From assembly GCA_032622095.1 (NCBI GenBank), contig CP136063.1:148233379-148297378 (forward strand): 64,000 nucleotides of DNA, given 5' to 3'. Source of the DNA: Siphonodentalium dalli (Eukaryota > Mollusca > Scaphopoda > Gadilida > Siphonodentaliidae). Under the pieces are notes generated by a model. That model saw nothing but the letters and a program-made list of their open reading frames with translations. It was not told the DNA's origin and did not search any database. The position numbers and the translations under genes were made by a program. Shown one piece after another: positions 1-12,088 of the stretch (positions are counted from its first letter, which is position 1; every line of letters begins with the position of its first letter).

Positions 1-1670
1 TATGACTAAATTCTTTGGCACGGGCTACAGGTCATACCTGAAATTTGTCATGGCTGTTGAAATTGGAATGTAGATGGGAACGAGTCATCTTGTATTTCAA
101 AATTCAATCCATTAGCACGGGCTACAGGTCGTACCTTTGGTCCGATCTTTATGAAATTTGTCATGAATGTTGATATTGTCATGTAGATGGGAACGAGTTA
201 TTTTGGGGTTATTCGGCAAAAAACATGGCCACCAGCCACCAGTGTTCACGCTGGCCCATAAATTCAGTTAGCCATCATTTTAGCCAAATGCCAATTTTTT
301 TAGCCACTTTGAATTTAATTTAGCCACTTGTTTGGGAATTTTTTTTTTATATAAATTTAACGTATATTACATTTAATTGACAAAAGAAAACAATAACTAT
401 GTAATATGAGCAATAACATCCTGCCAAGCGATTCCACATACAATGAATGTGTTTAGACCATCGCAAATAAAAACAAATTGCGGTGCATTATCATATAGCG
501 AAAATATGCAATACGATATCTGAACGCAACTTGAAGTTTTATTTATTCGCGAGTTTGTGCATAGTTTTATCTATGCCTATGCGTATCTGGTGCATATTTG
601 TTCAATTCGCGGGAAAATAGTAAGTATACCCTGGTGACTACGCAACTAGGATAATTTTAATCGCGGCTATAGTTGGACAGATCGATCGGTTTTGTAAAAA
701 GTTGGAATTAATTAATAGGGATATCAAACTGCAAATGCAAGAAATTCATTTTGGAAACTTGACTCGCAACAAAAACCTCTGTCACTTAATGTTAAGCATC
801 TTTCCCTTATCCCACTCAAAAGTTGCGTTTATTACAACACAAAGCGTCTGCCATTGACACTGAATGAAATCAACACCGATGTACACCTATATTACTAATT
901 GCTCCAAGCACATCGGATCGTGTAACATACACGAGGTGGCGACGTTTTTGTTGTACGAATGTCACCTGCGCGTGATGTTATTAGACCGATGACTGCTGGT
1001 GTGTTTATAATCGCCACCATGTCCAGATGGACATATTTGACAGAAGATTAATTTAGCCATTTTTTTCGCCATTTGGTAATTTTTTTTCGCCATTTACAAT
1101 TTATTTTCGCCAATGGCTAAAATGGCTACCGCCAGCGTGAACACTGCCAGCCACCATTTTGGATTTCAAAATTCAATCCATTGGCGCGGGCTACAGGTCA
1201 TACTGCTCGTCTGATCATCATGAAATTTGTCATGGATGTTAATATTGACATGTAGATGGGAACGAGTCATTTTGGGGTCATTCGGCCAAAAAAAATGGCC
1301 ACCAGAAGCCATCTTGGATTTAACTCTTTGCATGACTAAATCCTTTGGCGCGGCCTACAGGTTGTAACTTTGGTCAGATCTTCATGAAATTTGTTACGGA
1401 TGTTAACAATGACATGTAGATGGGAATTATTCATTTTGGAGTCATTTGGCCAAAAAACATGGCTGCCAGCAGCCATCTTGGATTTTACTTTTTGCATGAC
1501 TAAATCCTTTGACACAGGCTACAGGTCGTATCATTTGTCAGATCATCATGAAATTTGTACTGGATGTTAATAATGACATGTAAATGGGAACGAGTCTTTT
1601 TGGGGTCATTTGGCAAAAAAACATGGCTGCCAGCGGCCATCTAAGATTTTACTCTTTGCATAACTAGGCC
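1..1670. repeat. Tandem ~165-bp repeat array, interrupted
   Basis: About five diverged units share the phrase GGGCTACAGGT (near 22, 118, 1188, 1513; variant near 1349), then an ATGAAATTTGT block, GATGGGAACGAGTCA, and a CATGG...CCATCTTGGATTT join. Spacing is about 164 bp in the last three units; the first is truncated at the window edge. The array is split by the hAT-like element at 240-1146. A reverse-complement piece of the same unit lies inside the G-tract MITEs near 12.35 and 14.05 kb. The family is unknown to me. Confidence 0.75.
240..1146. mobile_element. Non-autonomous hAT-like transposon, 907 bp
   Basis: The element starts CAGTGTTCACGCTGGC and ends with its exact reverse complement, a 16-bp perfect TIR. 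It is flanked on both sides by the same 8 bp, CCAGCCAC (232-239 and 1147-1154). An 8-bp duplication with a CAGTG-type TIR is the hAT signature. Subterminal sequence on both arms repeats TAGCCA/GGCGAAA-like motifs. No transposase frame is present, so it would need a transposase from elsewhere. Removing it restores a continuous copy of the host tandem unit. Confidence 0.88.
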
Positions 1671-1763
1671 TTTAAACTTTCCACATTCCTAATCACTCCA
1701 TTGACTTTAACACATGAATTTATTCCCATTCCAAGTTGAGCTACAGTGTCATTGACACTTTCA

Positions 1764-1866
1764 TAAGTTTCTATGCTCTTGGCCAGCTGGTTTATTATAA
1801 GTCTCTATGCTCTTGGCCAGCTGGTTTATTATAAGTCTCTATGCTCTTGGCCAGCTGGTTTGGCTG
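1764..1866. repeat. 34-bp tandem repeat, three copies
   Basis: Three almost identical copies of a unit containing CTATGCTCTTGGCCAGCTGG follow one another directly. The first differs at one base (AAGTTTCT instead of AAGTCTCT). Confidence 0.85.
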
Positions 1867-1869
1867 GAA

Positions 1870-4160
1870 AATATTATCCAGTAGTGAGACAGATAATGTT
1901 CTATTTCCAAAATGAAGTCAGTGTTATAGTTCATATTATTATGTGACCCCCAACTTGTGCAAAACAAGTCACACTGTTATGATGAAACTGTTGACAGATT
2001 ATAGTTCAACTACTTTTGGATGAATTTTCTCGTCACAGATGTAGAATGTTATACTTAAGCAGGGTTTTCGGTAGCAGGGCAGCAGGTCCCTTTTACTAGT
2101 AGGTATCGAAGTCGACATCGCTAAAAGACATGTGGTAGACTGGATCCAGGATGTTTGTCTATAAATAAATGGTTCTCTAATGTTTTTTGTTTACATAAGA
2201 AGGCGCACAGATGTGACAATCGCATGCAATGTATGCGATATTTATGATTGGTATAAGAACTAATTCTGTCTATTATATAATATTCTTTCTATTTATGGTG
2301 GTTTTAGTGGAACCATTTGTTTATAGACAAACATCCAGAATGTTAGCCACTAATGGTTGATCCCAATATTGCATGGTACAAAAATGTTTTCATGAATGTA
2401 GTGAAGTTGAGCAGAGATATAATTTGTTTCCTCTACCGTTATTAGTGGTGGTAAGAAAAACTATCTGTAGCCTTATTTTACCTGCTGATTTAACTTTACG
2501 TTTTTGAGGCAAAAATATGGTACCTACAATATCAATTTTATGCAGTGCCAAATTACAACACCCTTACATTACTTAACCTTTCAGAGTATAAAATTATGAT
2601 TCCTGGACATTATCTACTTATATTTCCATAGAGGGGCCCCATTCCCCAGCCCCTGGTGGAAACCCTGGTCATAATCATTCAATGTTGCAATGTTGTCGTT
2701 CTCCAATCTAAAACTCTCCAATATCTTGTTGGCAGAAAGCTTTAACTAGTTATCACCTTTGTTCACTCTCATGCTATGAGGACATAAGTTCAATATATAT
2801 CTTTGTTGGATATTTTCATGCCTATGCATTATCTTTGCTCATTTATGTTGTAAACAAACTGTGTATTTGTGCCAATTTAAGCCATTGTGATATATTTGAA
2901 GGTTGACGAAAGAGAAAAACGTTGTTGGTTATTGTATGTGATTGTACTATTTAATTTTGTTTCCAGATTGTATATATGCTGCTATTTATTTGATCATTAT
3001 TGTCCTAAAATGTTTTCATACTTTTTGATATATGTCTATTTCCTTGTTTTGTTCTTTCAAATTTCTATTTCTGTTGTTACTTGCTTTGAAATAAGTACCC
3101 GTTAATGAATTTTCTAGTTAGAAGTAAGCACAAACTTGAATTGAATGTAGCTTGAAAGCAGATTGCGATAATTAAGACAACTTCAATCCTATAGTCTTTT
3201 ATCGGTTTTGTCATGCTCAAGGAAACATTTTCATTTCCTGAAATAATTACACTGTATAAATGCATTGGGCCAGATCACAAACAGGTATGATGATTAATGT
3301 TCCTTATAATTACATATCAGTAAAACATATCATGAAAATATGCATTTTTAGTTGGAAATACATTATATAGTAGGAATTTTATGCTGTTGTGGCAAAATTC
3401 CTGTGATCAACTTTAACTTCCGCCATAATGTAATTATCCTATTTAAATATATTAGCTTTTTGGAATCTAATTTCACAATACTATCGAAAATTAAGTGGCT
3501 GTAATTATTCTAGGGTCACAATAGGCTAATAAATAAATACCTCAAAATAAGTTTCCTGTGACATATTACACTGTATCTCAAGAATCCTGAGGCCGATTGT
3601 CGGGGAAATTTAACATTTTACTTAATATTCAGTACATTAGGACTGATAAAGTGAGATAATGTCAACCTGCTGAGTCACAAGGGCTCATCTGCCATGTGAG
3701 AATCAGTTCTATCGCACATGTCATGGTGCTCTTTCCATATGAAAAGTTAACGACTCACAACAAGTTGCACATAAAATAACTAAAGATCAATATGCATCCA
3801 TTCAGTGAAATATTGCCATGGGACAATCACTTTGTAGAAAAGATAACATTTGAAAGGGGAAAATGGAGATTATGTTGTCAAATCTGACTGATCAGTTCAA
3901 TATTTCGAAGTTTTTTCAGAGTGAACTCCGACCGAAAAATGCAGCATAGCACTGTGACATGAGTGATTTAGCACCGTGTAATTCTCAGATTTAGAACCTA
4001 TTCGCACGTGGCAATTGAGACCCGGTGTGAGTGTTTGCATGCTTGAGTTAGCTCTGTTTGTGTAGAGGTGGTGTTTTTAGCTTAGTTGTGCCCATAACCC
4101 ATGTCACGACAAAACTTGTGAGGCACTGTGTCCTCATTGTAGTAAGTAGACCCTGGATTC
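1870..4160. other. Mostly unique noncoding DNA
   Basis: No convincing exon or RNA gene is seen. One inverted repeat is present: GGATGTTTGTCTATAAA at about 2149 pairs with its complement ending near 2334, with roughly 27-bp arms and a 130-bp loop, possibly an old MITE. The short open frames here (for example 2887-3105) are AT-rich, hydrophobic and without splice or start context. Confidence 0.5.
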
Positions 4161-4163
4161 AAT

Positions 4164-4699
4164 ACTCTTGAGCTCCAAATAAACATGCATGCACTTTTAT
4201 TATTTTCTTGGGTAATTTCCCCCCTGCACTGTGCTTATTTGGGTCTGCACGTTTATTAATTTTGAGGCTATGAAAATTGAAATCAGCACAAACTCAAGAT
4301 TTCTATATGATTCTGATATCAAAATGGTGAGCTTCCCGGTATAACTTCATACATGTACACATGCTCACCATTTTGATATCAGAATCATATAGAAATCTTG
4401 AGTTTGTGCCGATTTCAATTTTCCTAGCCTCAAATTTAATAAATGGCATACATGTGAACATTTAAATATTGAATAAAACACTACATGACACATACTATGT
4501 TGATTCCTATACTTGACCTGCTTAGTATAAAAATACTTTGTTTAACCACAGTTAATATGTTGATGTTTTGCTCAGAGTCCCCCCTCAGCCCCCTGCACTA
4601 TTATTTTGGTCTGCACGTTTATTAACTTTCAATGGAATTTCCCCCCCCCCCCCCCCTGCACTATTATTTGGGCCTGCACTTTTATTTGGAGCCCAAGAG
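4164..4699. mobile_element. TIR element with an internal long hairpin
   Basis: Left end CTCTTGAGCTCCAAATAAA and right end (reverse complement) CTCTTGGGCTCCAAATAAA form imperfect terminal inverted repeats, followed by a TGCAC block on both sides. Inside, 4254-4332 and 4363-4443 form a nearly perfect ~80-bp hairpin around a 30-bp loop. A run of 14 or more C residues lies near 4630. This looks like a non-autonomous DNA transposon carrying a second, nested foldback. No target duplication was identified. Confidence 0.55.
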
Positions 4700-6840
4700 G
4701 GCTGCCAGATTGGGAATGTCATTATTCACTCTTGAAGCTGCTCGCTCCCTTTGGTGCCAAGTCACCAAGAAGAGATCTACCTGTTGTTAACCGTGAATTC
4801 TGACATTTGAACATGACCAAATGTTCGCAATACATGAAAATGTTCACTCTTCATGAACCCAGAGATTTTTTAGAAAGTCAACTCCTATTCAATTGGTGTT
4901 AATTCAAGCATGTAGCCACAAACCATAATGTTAATTATAATATATGTTGGTCACATATAAGAGATTATCTTCTGAAAGTTTTATCGGATTTTATTTTGAG
5001 TTTATTCTGATTAGCACATCTGAAAATATCCTCAAATATATCGGGGGTAACTTACTTTTTTTTAGGTGTTTATATGTATCGAGCTGAAACAGAGGCTCCC
5101 TTTGTGAGCCTTTATTTAGCGTTGGAGAGACCTGTGACCCCTATGTGCGTTTTGCGCACATTTACATCTTAGACAGCAGCGCCGTCTCTTTGTGTGATTC
5201 GCGCATATTTTGAAGTATCGATTTAGAAAAAAAAAATTGTCATGTCTGTTATCTGTTTTGATCCTATGACAGGACATATCTGTTTTTGAAGGCCCATTAT
5301 TCAACTCATGTATAATTTTTTGTGTATTTTATAAATTAGTCTTGAACAAGGCCAACCAGTTTACTAGTAAGATGATCAAAATTATTACTTGTAGAAAATT
5401 TACAAATTTCTACTCATTTCACTTGAGTATTTCATTATAACAATTATTCAATATAATTGGTCATTTCTCGAATTTAATCTTGACAAGTCAGTTTGAGCTA
5501 TTTTCATGGCTTTAATTTGTCGTACATATTTTCATTAGTATTTCCATAGGAGTGCAGCCCACATTTATTGACTGATCATACTGACTTCCTGATCTTTATG
5601 AACTTACCACGAATGGCAAACGGCACCCAAAGAAACTCTGGAGCACACAAGAACCCCGGACACATTGTTCACAATAAACATGATTTATATTAACATTTAT
5701 CTGGGGTTCTTGTGTTTTTCCAGGCTTCAAGTAGACACAGTCCAGGTTTCTTTGCATTTTGTTTTGCACAGTAACCTCATTAGCAAATGAATGAATAAAT
5801 GGGAATCAAGTAACTACCTGGTGATGAATGTCATCTTGTACATTTGTTTGTCATTGAGAACTTTCAGTAGAAACAAATACATAGAAGAACTAGTAAATAT
5901 GTATTCAGGGTCCCTGGCCAAGAACTCAAACATAAAACTCTAATTTAAAATCATTATTGGCTCTGTTCCACTGAAAAATTTCTAAAGCAAAATGTGACAT
6001 ATTAAATAAACCTATTAATACCAAACTATGTCATAATGTCATTGAAAAAATTACAAGATAATTAATGCTGTCCCTCTGAATCATTTAAAGTATATTAAAT
6101 AAATGTATAGAACATTCTCTATCAAACAAGAGAGTATCTTTCAGGTGAAACTTTCCATTCCAAACATGCTATTTTAAACACAAGAATCCAAATAAAAAGT
6201 GGCATGGTGCCCTGAATACATCCATTAAACAGATATCGGCAGATATGCTTTCAGTTGTTTTATTTTTTTAATGTGTAGCACACAAATATATATTTCCTTA
6301 CTTGAATGGGTACCAGAATGTGATATATGCCAAGGTGTATGCTGTGTTGAGACTATGTTAATGATGAATGATTCTGTGATGTTTGTACTCATTAAAAGAT
6401 AATCAATTCCATCAGTGTGGCTATGTGTTTTTATGCTCCCACAAACAAAGTGGTTGGTGGGTATACTGGTTAACGGGGTGTCCGGTTGTCTCTTTAGTCA
6501 TCCGGGCAGGTATCTCACCGCTGGTTGTCAGATCTCAATGTTCACATTTTTCATTCTGGAGTTATCCTTTTTTTATTTGAAAATATTTTTTTTTGTCTGT
6601 CTGCATAAAGATCTAAACCATGAGTGATCTGATCGCGATAAATTTGGAATGTTTTTCAACGGAACAATTTTGATGTTAATATCCTTATTTGTTTATTTGA
6701 AAATGTTGAATTTTTTTTTTTTTTTGCCCATTCATGCAGATGATATCTCAGACATGGATTACTGGATCTCAGTGCAATTGGGTATAGATATTATCCATCA
6801 GGATAGGTTTTAAATAAGTAATCCATACATATTTCGGATT
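4700..6840. other. Noncoding DNA, no clear feature
   Basis: AT-rich unique sequence. A weak inverted repeat around ACACAAGAACCCC (near 5645 and 5705) could be an old TIR pair. Frames at 6383-6627 overlap each other and end in T-rich tracts, so I do not accept them as genes. Confidence 0.4.
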
Positions 6841-6847
6841 ATCAATT

Positions 6848-7312
6848 CTACAGTTACCCAGTCTCTTTGAAAAGCTAACGATAATCCTAACGGATGTAGA
6901 TGTGTCAATTATATTTCATTTCTACGACGAGGTGGCATTCCCAACATGACGTAATAAACTGTTTCCAAATATGGAGTGCATTCCTGATGTAGAAAATGTT
7001 TGTGAGAATCATAGTATTTAGAAATATTGCCTGTATTTGTAGTATTTAGAAATAGTGCCTGTATTCAGTTTTCCAATAATAGTTGAGTTTGACAATGCAT
7101 GGGAAAATTGTCAACACGTCATTGACCTATGATCTGTGAAGTGATCTGTTATGCCATAATCCAATGAAATCGCGCATAGTCTCTGCACCACTCTCCAATG
7201 AAATGGAGGGAATCCCTTCAAAACAGAAACAAATTTTAATAGCAAGATCTAGCAACGTACATCCGTTAGGATTTTCGTCATCTTTTTAAAGAGACTGACA
7301 GTTACCCCACTT
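6848..7312. repeat. Inverted repeat pair, probable degraded MITE
   Basis: The segment CAGTCTCTTTGAAAAG...AATCCTAACGGATGTA near 6855-6902 is matched in reverse complement near 7240-7310. Arms are about 55 bp with several mismatches and are separated by about 340 bp with no coding. It fits an old miniature inverted-repeat element. Confidence 0.5.
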
Positions 7313-7693
7313 TGTGTATCTGGGTATACCCACAGTGGCATGTATTTAAAAGCACATATAAAATATAAATAAAAAACTGTCAGAATTAAAATTGAGCACG
7401 ACACTTAAACAAACGCATCGCTATTGATACAAAGTGGTTCACTTTTTCGAATACAGCCATAATTCATAAATGACTGAACCAATTCCTAAAATTCCAATGC
7501 CAATTACTCATTAAAAGCTATATTTTACATCTGGCTGAATCTGGTACACAATTTAAGGATAAACTGTTCAAAAACTTTTAACACAAGACTAACAAAAGAT
7601 TCACGGCCAGCACCAGCACTGTGGGCACACTTGGAGAAAAGATAGACCATCTATTCCAAATCTCCAAAATATTTATCGATACAAAACCCAGTT

Positions 7694-8044
7694 AAACCAC
7701 CTTTTGTACAAACATCTACATGTGTCGACAAATTTAATGTTTATCTGCCCAAATCATTCGCATATTTCAATCCAAGTCTCCACTCCTATCCAATATTTAA
7801 GTAATAATTTCAAATTATTTTGCATTGAAAATTATTTCACTGACCTGCTTGGCAAACACGCACTGAGCAGATCGTTGATTAGTTAAACCGGCATCACACT
7901 ATTTTGTCTACTACGAACTCCAATCATATTTATCTTTAAATATAAGAAACAAGTGGAGACTTGGATTCAAATATGTGTTTGATTTGGGCAGATTAACATT
8001 AGATTTGTTGATACATGAAAAGGTTAAATACAAAAAGTGGGGTT
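7694..8044. mobile_element. MITE-like element, ~350 bp
   Basis: Two ~90-bp arms are inverted copies of each other. Shared blocks are TTAATCTGCCCAAATCA, ATATTTSAATCCAAGTCTCC and a CTTTTTGTA-type end. The short frame within it is not a gene. Arms have diverged by roughly one base in seven, so it is not recent. Confidence 0.65.
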
Positions 8045-8290
8045 TTTTTTATTGAGTTTGAAATCGACGGTATATGTTTCTCCAATACTAAATAGTGTGG
8101 ACTGTGTCGGTGTTGGCAATGAATTGCTTGTTCATCGTCTGTGTTTTAAGTTTAACCTAGTATTGTTAGCAGAATTGTCAAATATAGCTTTTACTCGAGC
8201 GATTGCACTGGAGTATTAGGAATTTGTTCAGGCCTTTGTGAATAATGGACAAATTCAAAAAAGTGAACTAACTTGTAATGTGTTATCAAA

Positions 8291-8383
8291 GTCCCCAGAA
8301 AAAATTGACCACACCCTCAATAATACTTAATATATAATATGATTAAGTATTATTGGGGTGGGGTCAAAAATTTTTCTGGGGAC
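8291..8383. repeat. 93-bp hairpin, foldback MITE
   Basis: GTCCCCAGAAAAA at the left pairs with TTTTTCTGGGGAC at the right. The arms continue through GACC-CACCC and AATAATACTTAAT for about 41 bp around a 10-bp AT loop, with few mismatches. Confidence 0.75.
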
Positions 8384-8666
8384 CTGTGCACATATCAATT
8401 CAATAGCGATGTATTTGTTCGAATTGTGCGGTAGTTTTAATTTAAATTTTTTTAATTTATATTTTCACCCATAGAATCACATCAATTTGTAAGTAGTCCA
8501 GCAATATTTTTAGTGAAAGACATTTCCATTCCCGATAAGTGCACATGTGTGTCCCATGCAGAGGAAGAAATACTGTATTTGTCGGGGGTCAGTGGTTTCT
8601 ACATGCAGTAGTGTGGCTTCCACGGAAGATAACCATATGTTCAATAGTTACTTTATCAAGACATCT

Positions 8667-9020
8667 AAAGTAAGAGCGAACATTGTCAGTCTATTTCTCA
8701 TATGTTAACAGTAAGAGCGATAATTGTCAGTCTATTCCTCGTGTGTTAACAGTAAGAGCGATTATTGTCAGTCTATTTCCCATGCGTTAAAAGTAAGAGC
8801 GAACATTGTCAGTCTATTTCTCATATGTTAACAGTAAGAGCGATAATTGCCAGTCTATTCCTCGTGTGTTAACAGTAAGAGATATAATTGTCAGTCTATT
8901 CCCCGTGTGTTCAATGTAAGAGCGATCATTGTCAGTCTATTCTTCATAGTCATATGTTAAAAGTAAGAGCGAACATTCTCAGTCTATGCCTCATATATAT
9001 AGTCAAATTAAGAGCGTTTG
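8667..9020. repeat. 41-bp tandem repeat, about eight copies
   Basis: Units begin AGTAAGAGCGAWNATTGTCA and end in a TGTTAAC-like join, with starts near 8668, 8711, 8752, 8792, 8833, 8874, 8915 and 8962. Copies 1 and 4 and copies 2 and 5 are nearest to each other, which suggests a higher-order three-unit duplication. Confidence 0.85.
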
Positions 9021-9109
9021 CCTCATTTCTATACGAACGATTGATAACAACTGGAAGATTGTTTTGACTTTGGCACACACTTTCTATACTAAAGTAGCAT
9101 TAATGAGTA

Positions 9110-9222
9110 GTTGTTTCATATTTTATTGAGCATCCCATATAAACATTTCAAACAAAACTTATTTATAACCAACTAATGTAGGATGAACGAATGGGGATTG
9201 GAGCACAAGTTATAGCAACTTG
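9110..9222 (-). mobile_element. Inverted LINE 3' end at the insertion's 5' side
   Basis: This is an antisense copy of the 3' terminus of the LINE that follows (sense copy 10721-10826), including its CTCAATAAAATATGAAAC end. The direct repeat AATGAGTAGTT lies just outside it (9102-9112) and again just past the sense LINE tail (10833-10843). Both parts were therefore probably laid down in one insertion event. Confidence 0.65.
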
Positions 9223-9239
9223 GTTGGAGTACTCTCCAA

Positions 9240-10832
9240 CAACGCAGAGACTGGCATAAATTACGTCTCACTTATCAAATCATGACAAATCACGCACCAT
9301 CCTATATCCTAAACAAAATCCCTCCAACAACTGCCGGTATAACGGACAATTTTGTTATAAATTTTGTACCAGGCTCTCAGCATACAAAAATATTAGTTTC
9401 CTTCCGTCCATGATTTCGATATGGAATGGCCGAGAGAATATATCCCAACAACGCGCATCAATTACTACCTTCTCTAATCTTGTAAACCCCCAATCCGGGA
9501 CATTCTGTTATGCAGACTCTGAAATAAATGCAGCGATTTGAATGGTGACAAATGTCCAAATCACTTAATAAGTAACCCTGAATATAGTTGTGGCTACCTA
9601 AACGGGGACGCTGATCATTACATTATCACTTGTCCCTTTTATCAAACAGAAAGGGCCAACCTCGAAGAAAAATAGTGCGAATTGGACTATAGGGGGCGCC
9701 ATCCCTGCAAATATTCGTTTTCGGAGATATCTCCTCGTAATTCGGATATATCTCCTCGGTTTCGAGGAGATATCTCCTTGGAATTGCAATTCCTAGCAGA
9801 TATCTCCTTGGAATTGCAATTCCTAGCAGATATCTGCTTGGAATATGGTCCATTATGGAGATATCTCCTTGGATCCAAGGAGATATCTGCTTTGATTATG
9901 GAGATATCTCCTTGTATCCTAGGATATATCTTCTCGCAACTACGAGATATCTGCTTGAAATATTTCCAACGAGATATCGCCTTGAAACCGAGGAGATATC
10001 TCCATAATCCGAGCAGATATCTGCTCGGATTATGGAGATATCTCCTTGAAATAGTTTTCAACGAGATATCTCCTTGGACCCAAGGAGATATCTCCATATT
10101 CCAAGCAGATATCTCCTTGAAAATATTCCAAGCAGATATCTGCTTGGATTATGGAGATATCTCCTTGGAAAACCGCGGCCATGAAATATTAATGATTTCT
10201 CCACAGTACATATACGTTTTTTCCATTTTTTCGAAATACATCCAAGCAGATATCTGCTCGGAATATGGAGATATCTCCTTGAAATATTTTTCAAGCAGAT
10301 ATCTCCATAATCCGAGCAGATATCTGCTTGGATCCAAGGAGATATCTCCGAAAACGAATATTTGCAGGGATGGCGCCCCATATATATCAAATACATGTTG
10401 CCGATCTACTTTGTGGATCAGTCTCACTTCCAACGAAGGAAATTACCAATTGTTCGCAGCTGTCCAAAAATATATTATAAACTCACTGCGATTTGGCGAT
10501 GAACAGATATAGTGAACATTACCAGTCGTATATTAACTTAAATCGAGAACAACATGCACTAAACATAAACATATGACATAAAACTATCTTCCCTTACCCC
10601 ATACCAATCTTGAACATTCCATATTGTATTTGTCAGAATTTCTGTTTTGTGCTCAACATTTATGCATTTAAATTTTTCTTCTGTGCACCATCTTTTTCCC
10701 GGAGAGAGGAGCTCCACCTAAGTTGCTATAACTTGTGCTCCAATCCCCATTCTTTCACCCTACATTAGTTTGTTATAAATCAGTTTTTTTAAATGTTTAT
10801 ATGGGATGCTCAATAAAATATGAAACAACAAC
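9240..10832 (+). pseudogene. Non-LTR retrotransposon (LINE) 3' remnant
   Basis: The translated sequence carries the C-terminal part typical of APE-type LINE ORF2 proteins. A block reading SFLPSMISIWN lies near 9400-9440. A C-terminal zinc-knuckle region, CGYLNGDADHYIITC (Cys-x8-His-x4-Cys), lies near 9585-9640; the usual earlier cysteine appears to have become tyrosine. A final helix containing FAAVQKYIINSLRF runs to a TAG at 10510-10512. The reading frame is broken in the first half and split by the palindromic element at 9693-10379. An AATAAA at 10812-10817 and an (AAC)n tail precede the AATGAGTAGTT target duplication. The reverse-transcriptase core is missing, so it is a 5'-truncated dead copy. 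Clade not determined. Confidence 0.78.
9693..10379. mobile_element. Palindrome-array TIR element in LINE
   Basis: The terminal inverted repeat starts GGGGCGCCATCCCTGCAAAT and is about 42 bp long and identical at both ends, finishing in GGAGATATCTCC. The interior holds about 22 GATATC cores, each set in a longer palindrome (GGAGATATCTCC, GCAGATATCTGC, often flanked by CCAAG/CTTGG). Other palindromes such as GGAATTGCAATTCC join them. Both strands remain open over long stretches simply because the units are palindromic. The LINE reading frame resumes on the far side. Flanks are TATA-rich, so no target duplication can be defined. Confidence 0.8.
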
Positions 10833-10844
10833 AATGAGTAGTTA

Positions 10845-12080
10845 TCCCAATGTTATCCCAAGGAAATGTTCAGGTAATAAGTTCAACAAACGACCACACG
10901 AACTTATTAATCTAAACATTTCCCTTAATAAATATCATGGCACCTTCTGCACTTTTATTTATCTGCCGTCTGCCTTAACATCCCTCCCAATCAATAATAG
11001 ACCATTCAGATGTTCATTTTAACTGACTGCACGGGAGAATCCATTTCGTGTAGAAAGGGTTAAGCAAGCATGTATGTGGTTATTTCGTGTCGTTATCGAC
11101 ATATCTTATATATTCCTCCTAAATTACCAAGACACAGCCATGTCCGTTTAAGAACCAAATATTCTGCACATGCACAATAAATCGGACACTAAAGAGTTAA
11201 AACCGCGAATATTTCCCGGAAAATCTTGAAATAATCTAATCTGCACATTGGAATTGAACCATCTGCGTTTATAAGCCCCGAATGGTCGCCGCTTTTATTG
11301 AATTTGCCTGCCATTCTTTCGTTCCGCTTATAAGAGCCTTAATTCTCGTATAATACGCCAACGCCAATTCTGTCAATTTTTATCCAATTTAAAAATGGTT
11401 GGGAATACTTTGCCGTCATTCAGTCATACCGCAACTAGCCCCAGGCCAGGGTGTCAAGAGCAATGATCCAAAGATTTTGTGAATGAAGAAAATCGTTGTG
11501 AAGTTTCCGTCGTAATAGGACAAAATTGTATACTGGGGGCCATAGTGCTGGGGTTGTAATTAGAATGTGACATGTTTTATTAAACCGGAACGAATTTAAT
11601 GAAGATTATCAATTAATTGATGAAACTGCATGGTTTTTAAGGCTGCGATATAATTTCTACTTCTTTATAAAAACAAGCCCAGCGGCGCATCTGTTGGAAC
11701 CTTGCTACTGCTAATAATTGTATGGGGATTTTTCATGGAAACCAATGCAAACATAATTTCATAGAATCTAGAACAGTCTCAAATAAAACAATAGAAATCA
11801 TGTAGTTATATCATCACTATGTTTGCTATCATGATAAATATATATTGAGATTCACCAAACCTTATATGTCCGGTATTATGACACCCCCACATATCTCAAA
11901 ACATACGTGCGCGGAAGATTTCGAATAAATGCAAATTGCCGGTTTCGTCAAAATCGCAATTGTAGACGATGTAGAAAAGCTAGAGCTGCCTTCGCTCTGC
12001 ATGATACGTTCATCATACTACTTAATTTTTATGACTAAAACGAAGAGAAAGCAGTCCGTGGAGTTTTTTTTTTATAGTTT
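10845..12080. other. Noncoding DNA with a short dispersed repeat
   Basis: At 10833-10902 a block ending AAGTTCAACAAACGACCA recurs at about 59905-59955. The remainder is unique. 11270-11520 has somewhat higher GC and no good exon. Nothing else is supported. Confidence 0.4.
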
Positions 12081-12088
12081 CATGTTAA

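Noticed and set aside
9682-10512. 276-codon frame rich in DISLE/ISPR repeats
   Set aside because: It comes from the GATATC palindromes, which are open on both strands, plus the LINE tail. The minus strand gives equivalent frames.
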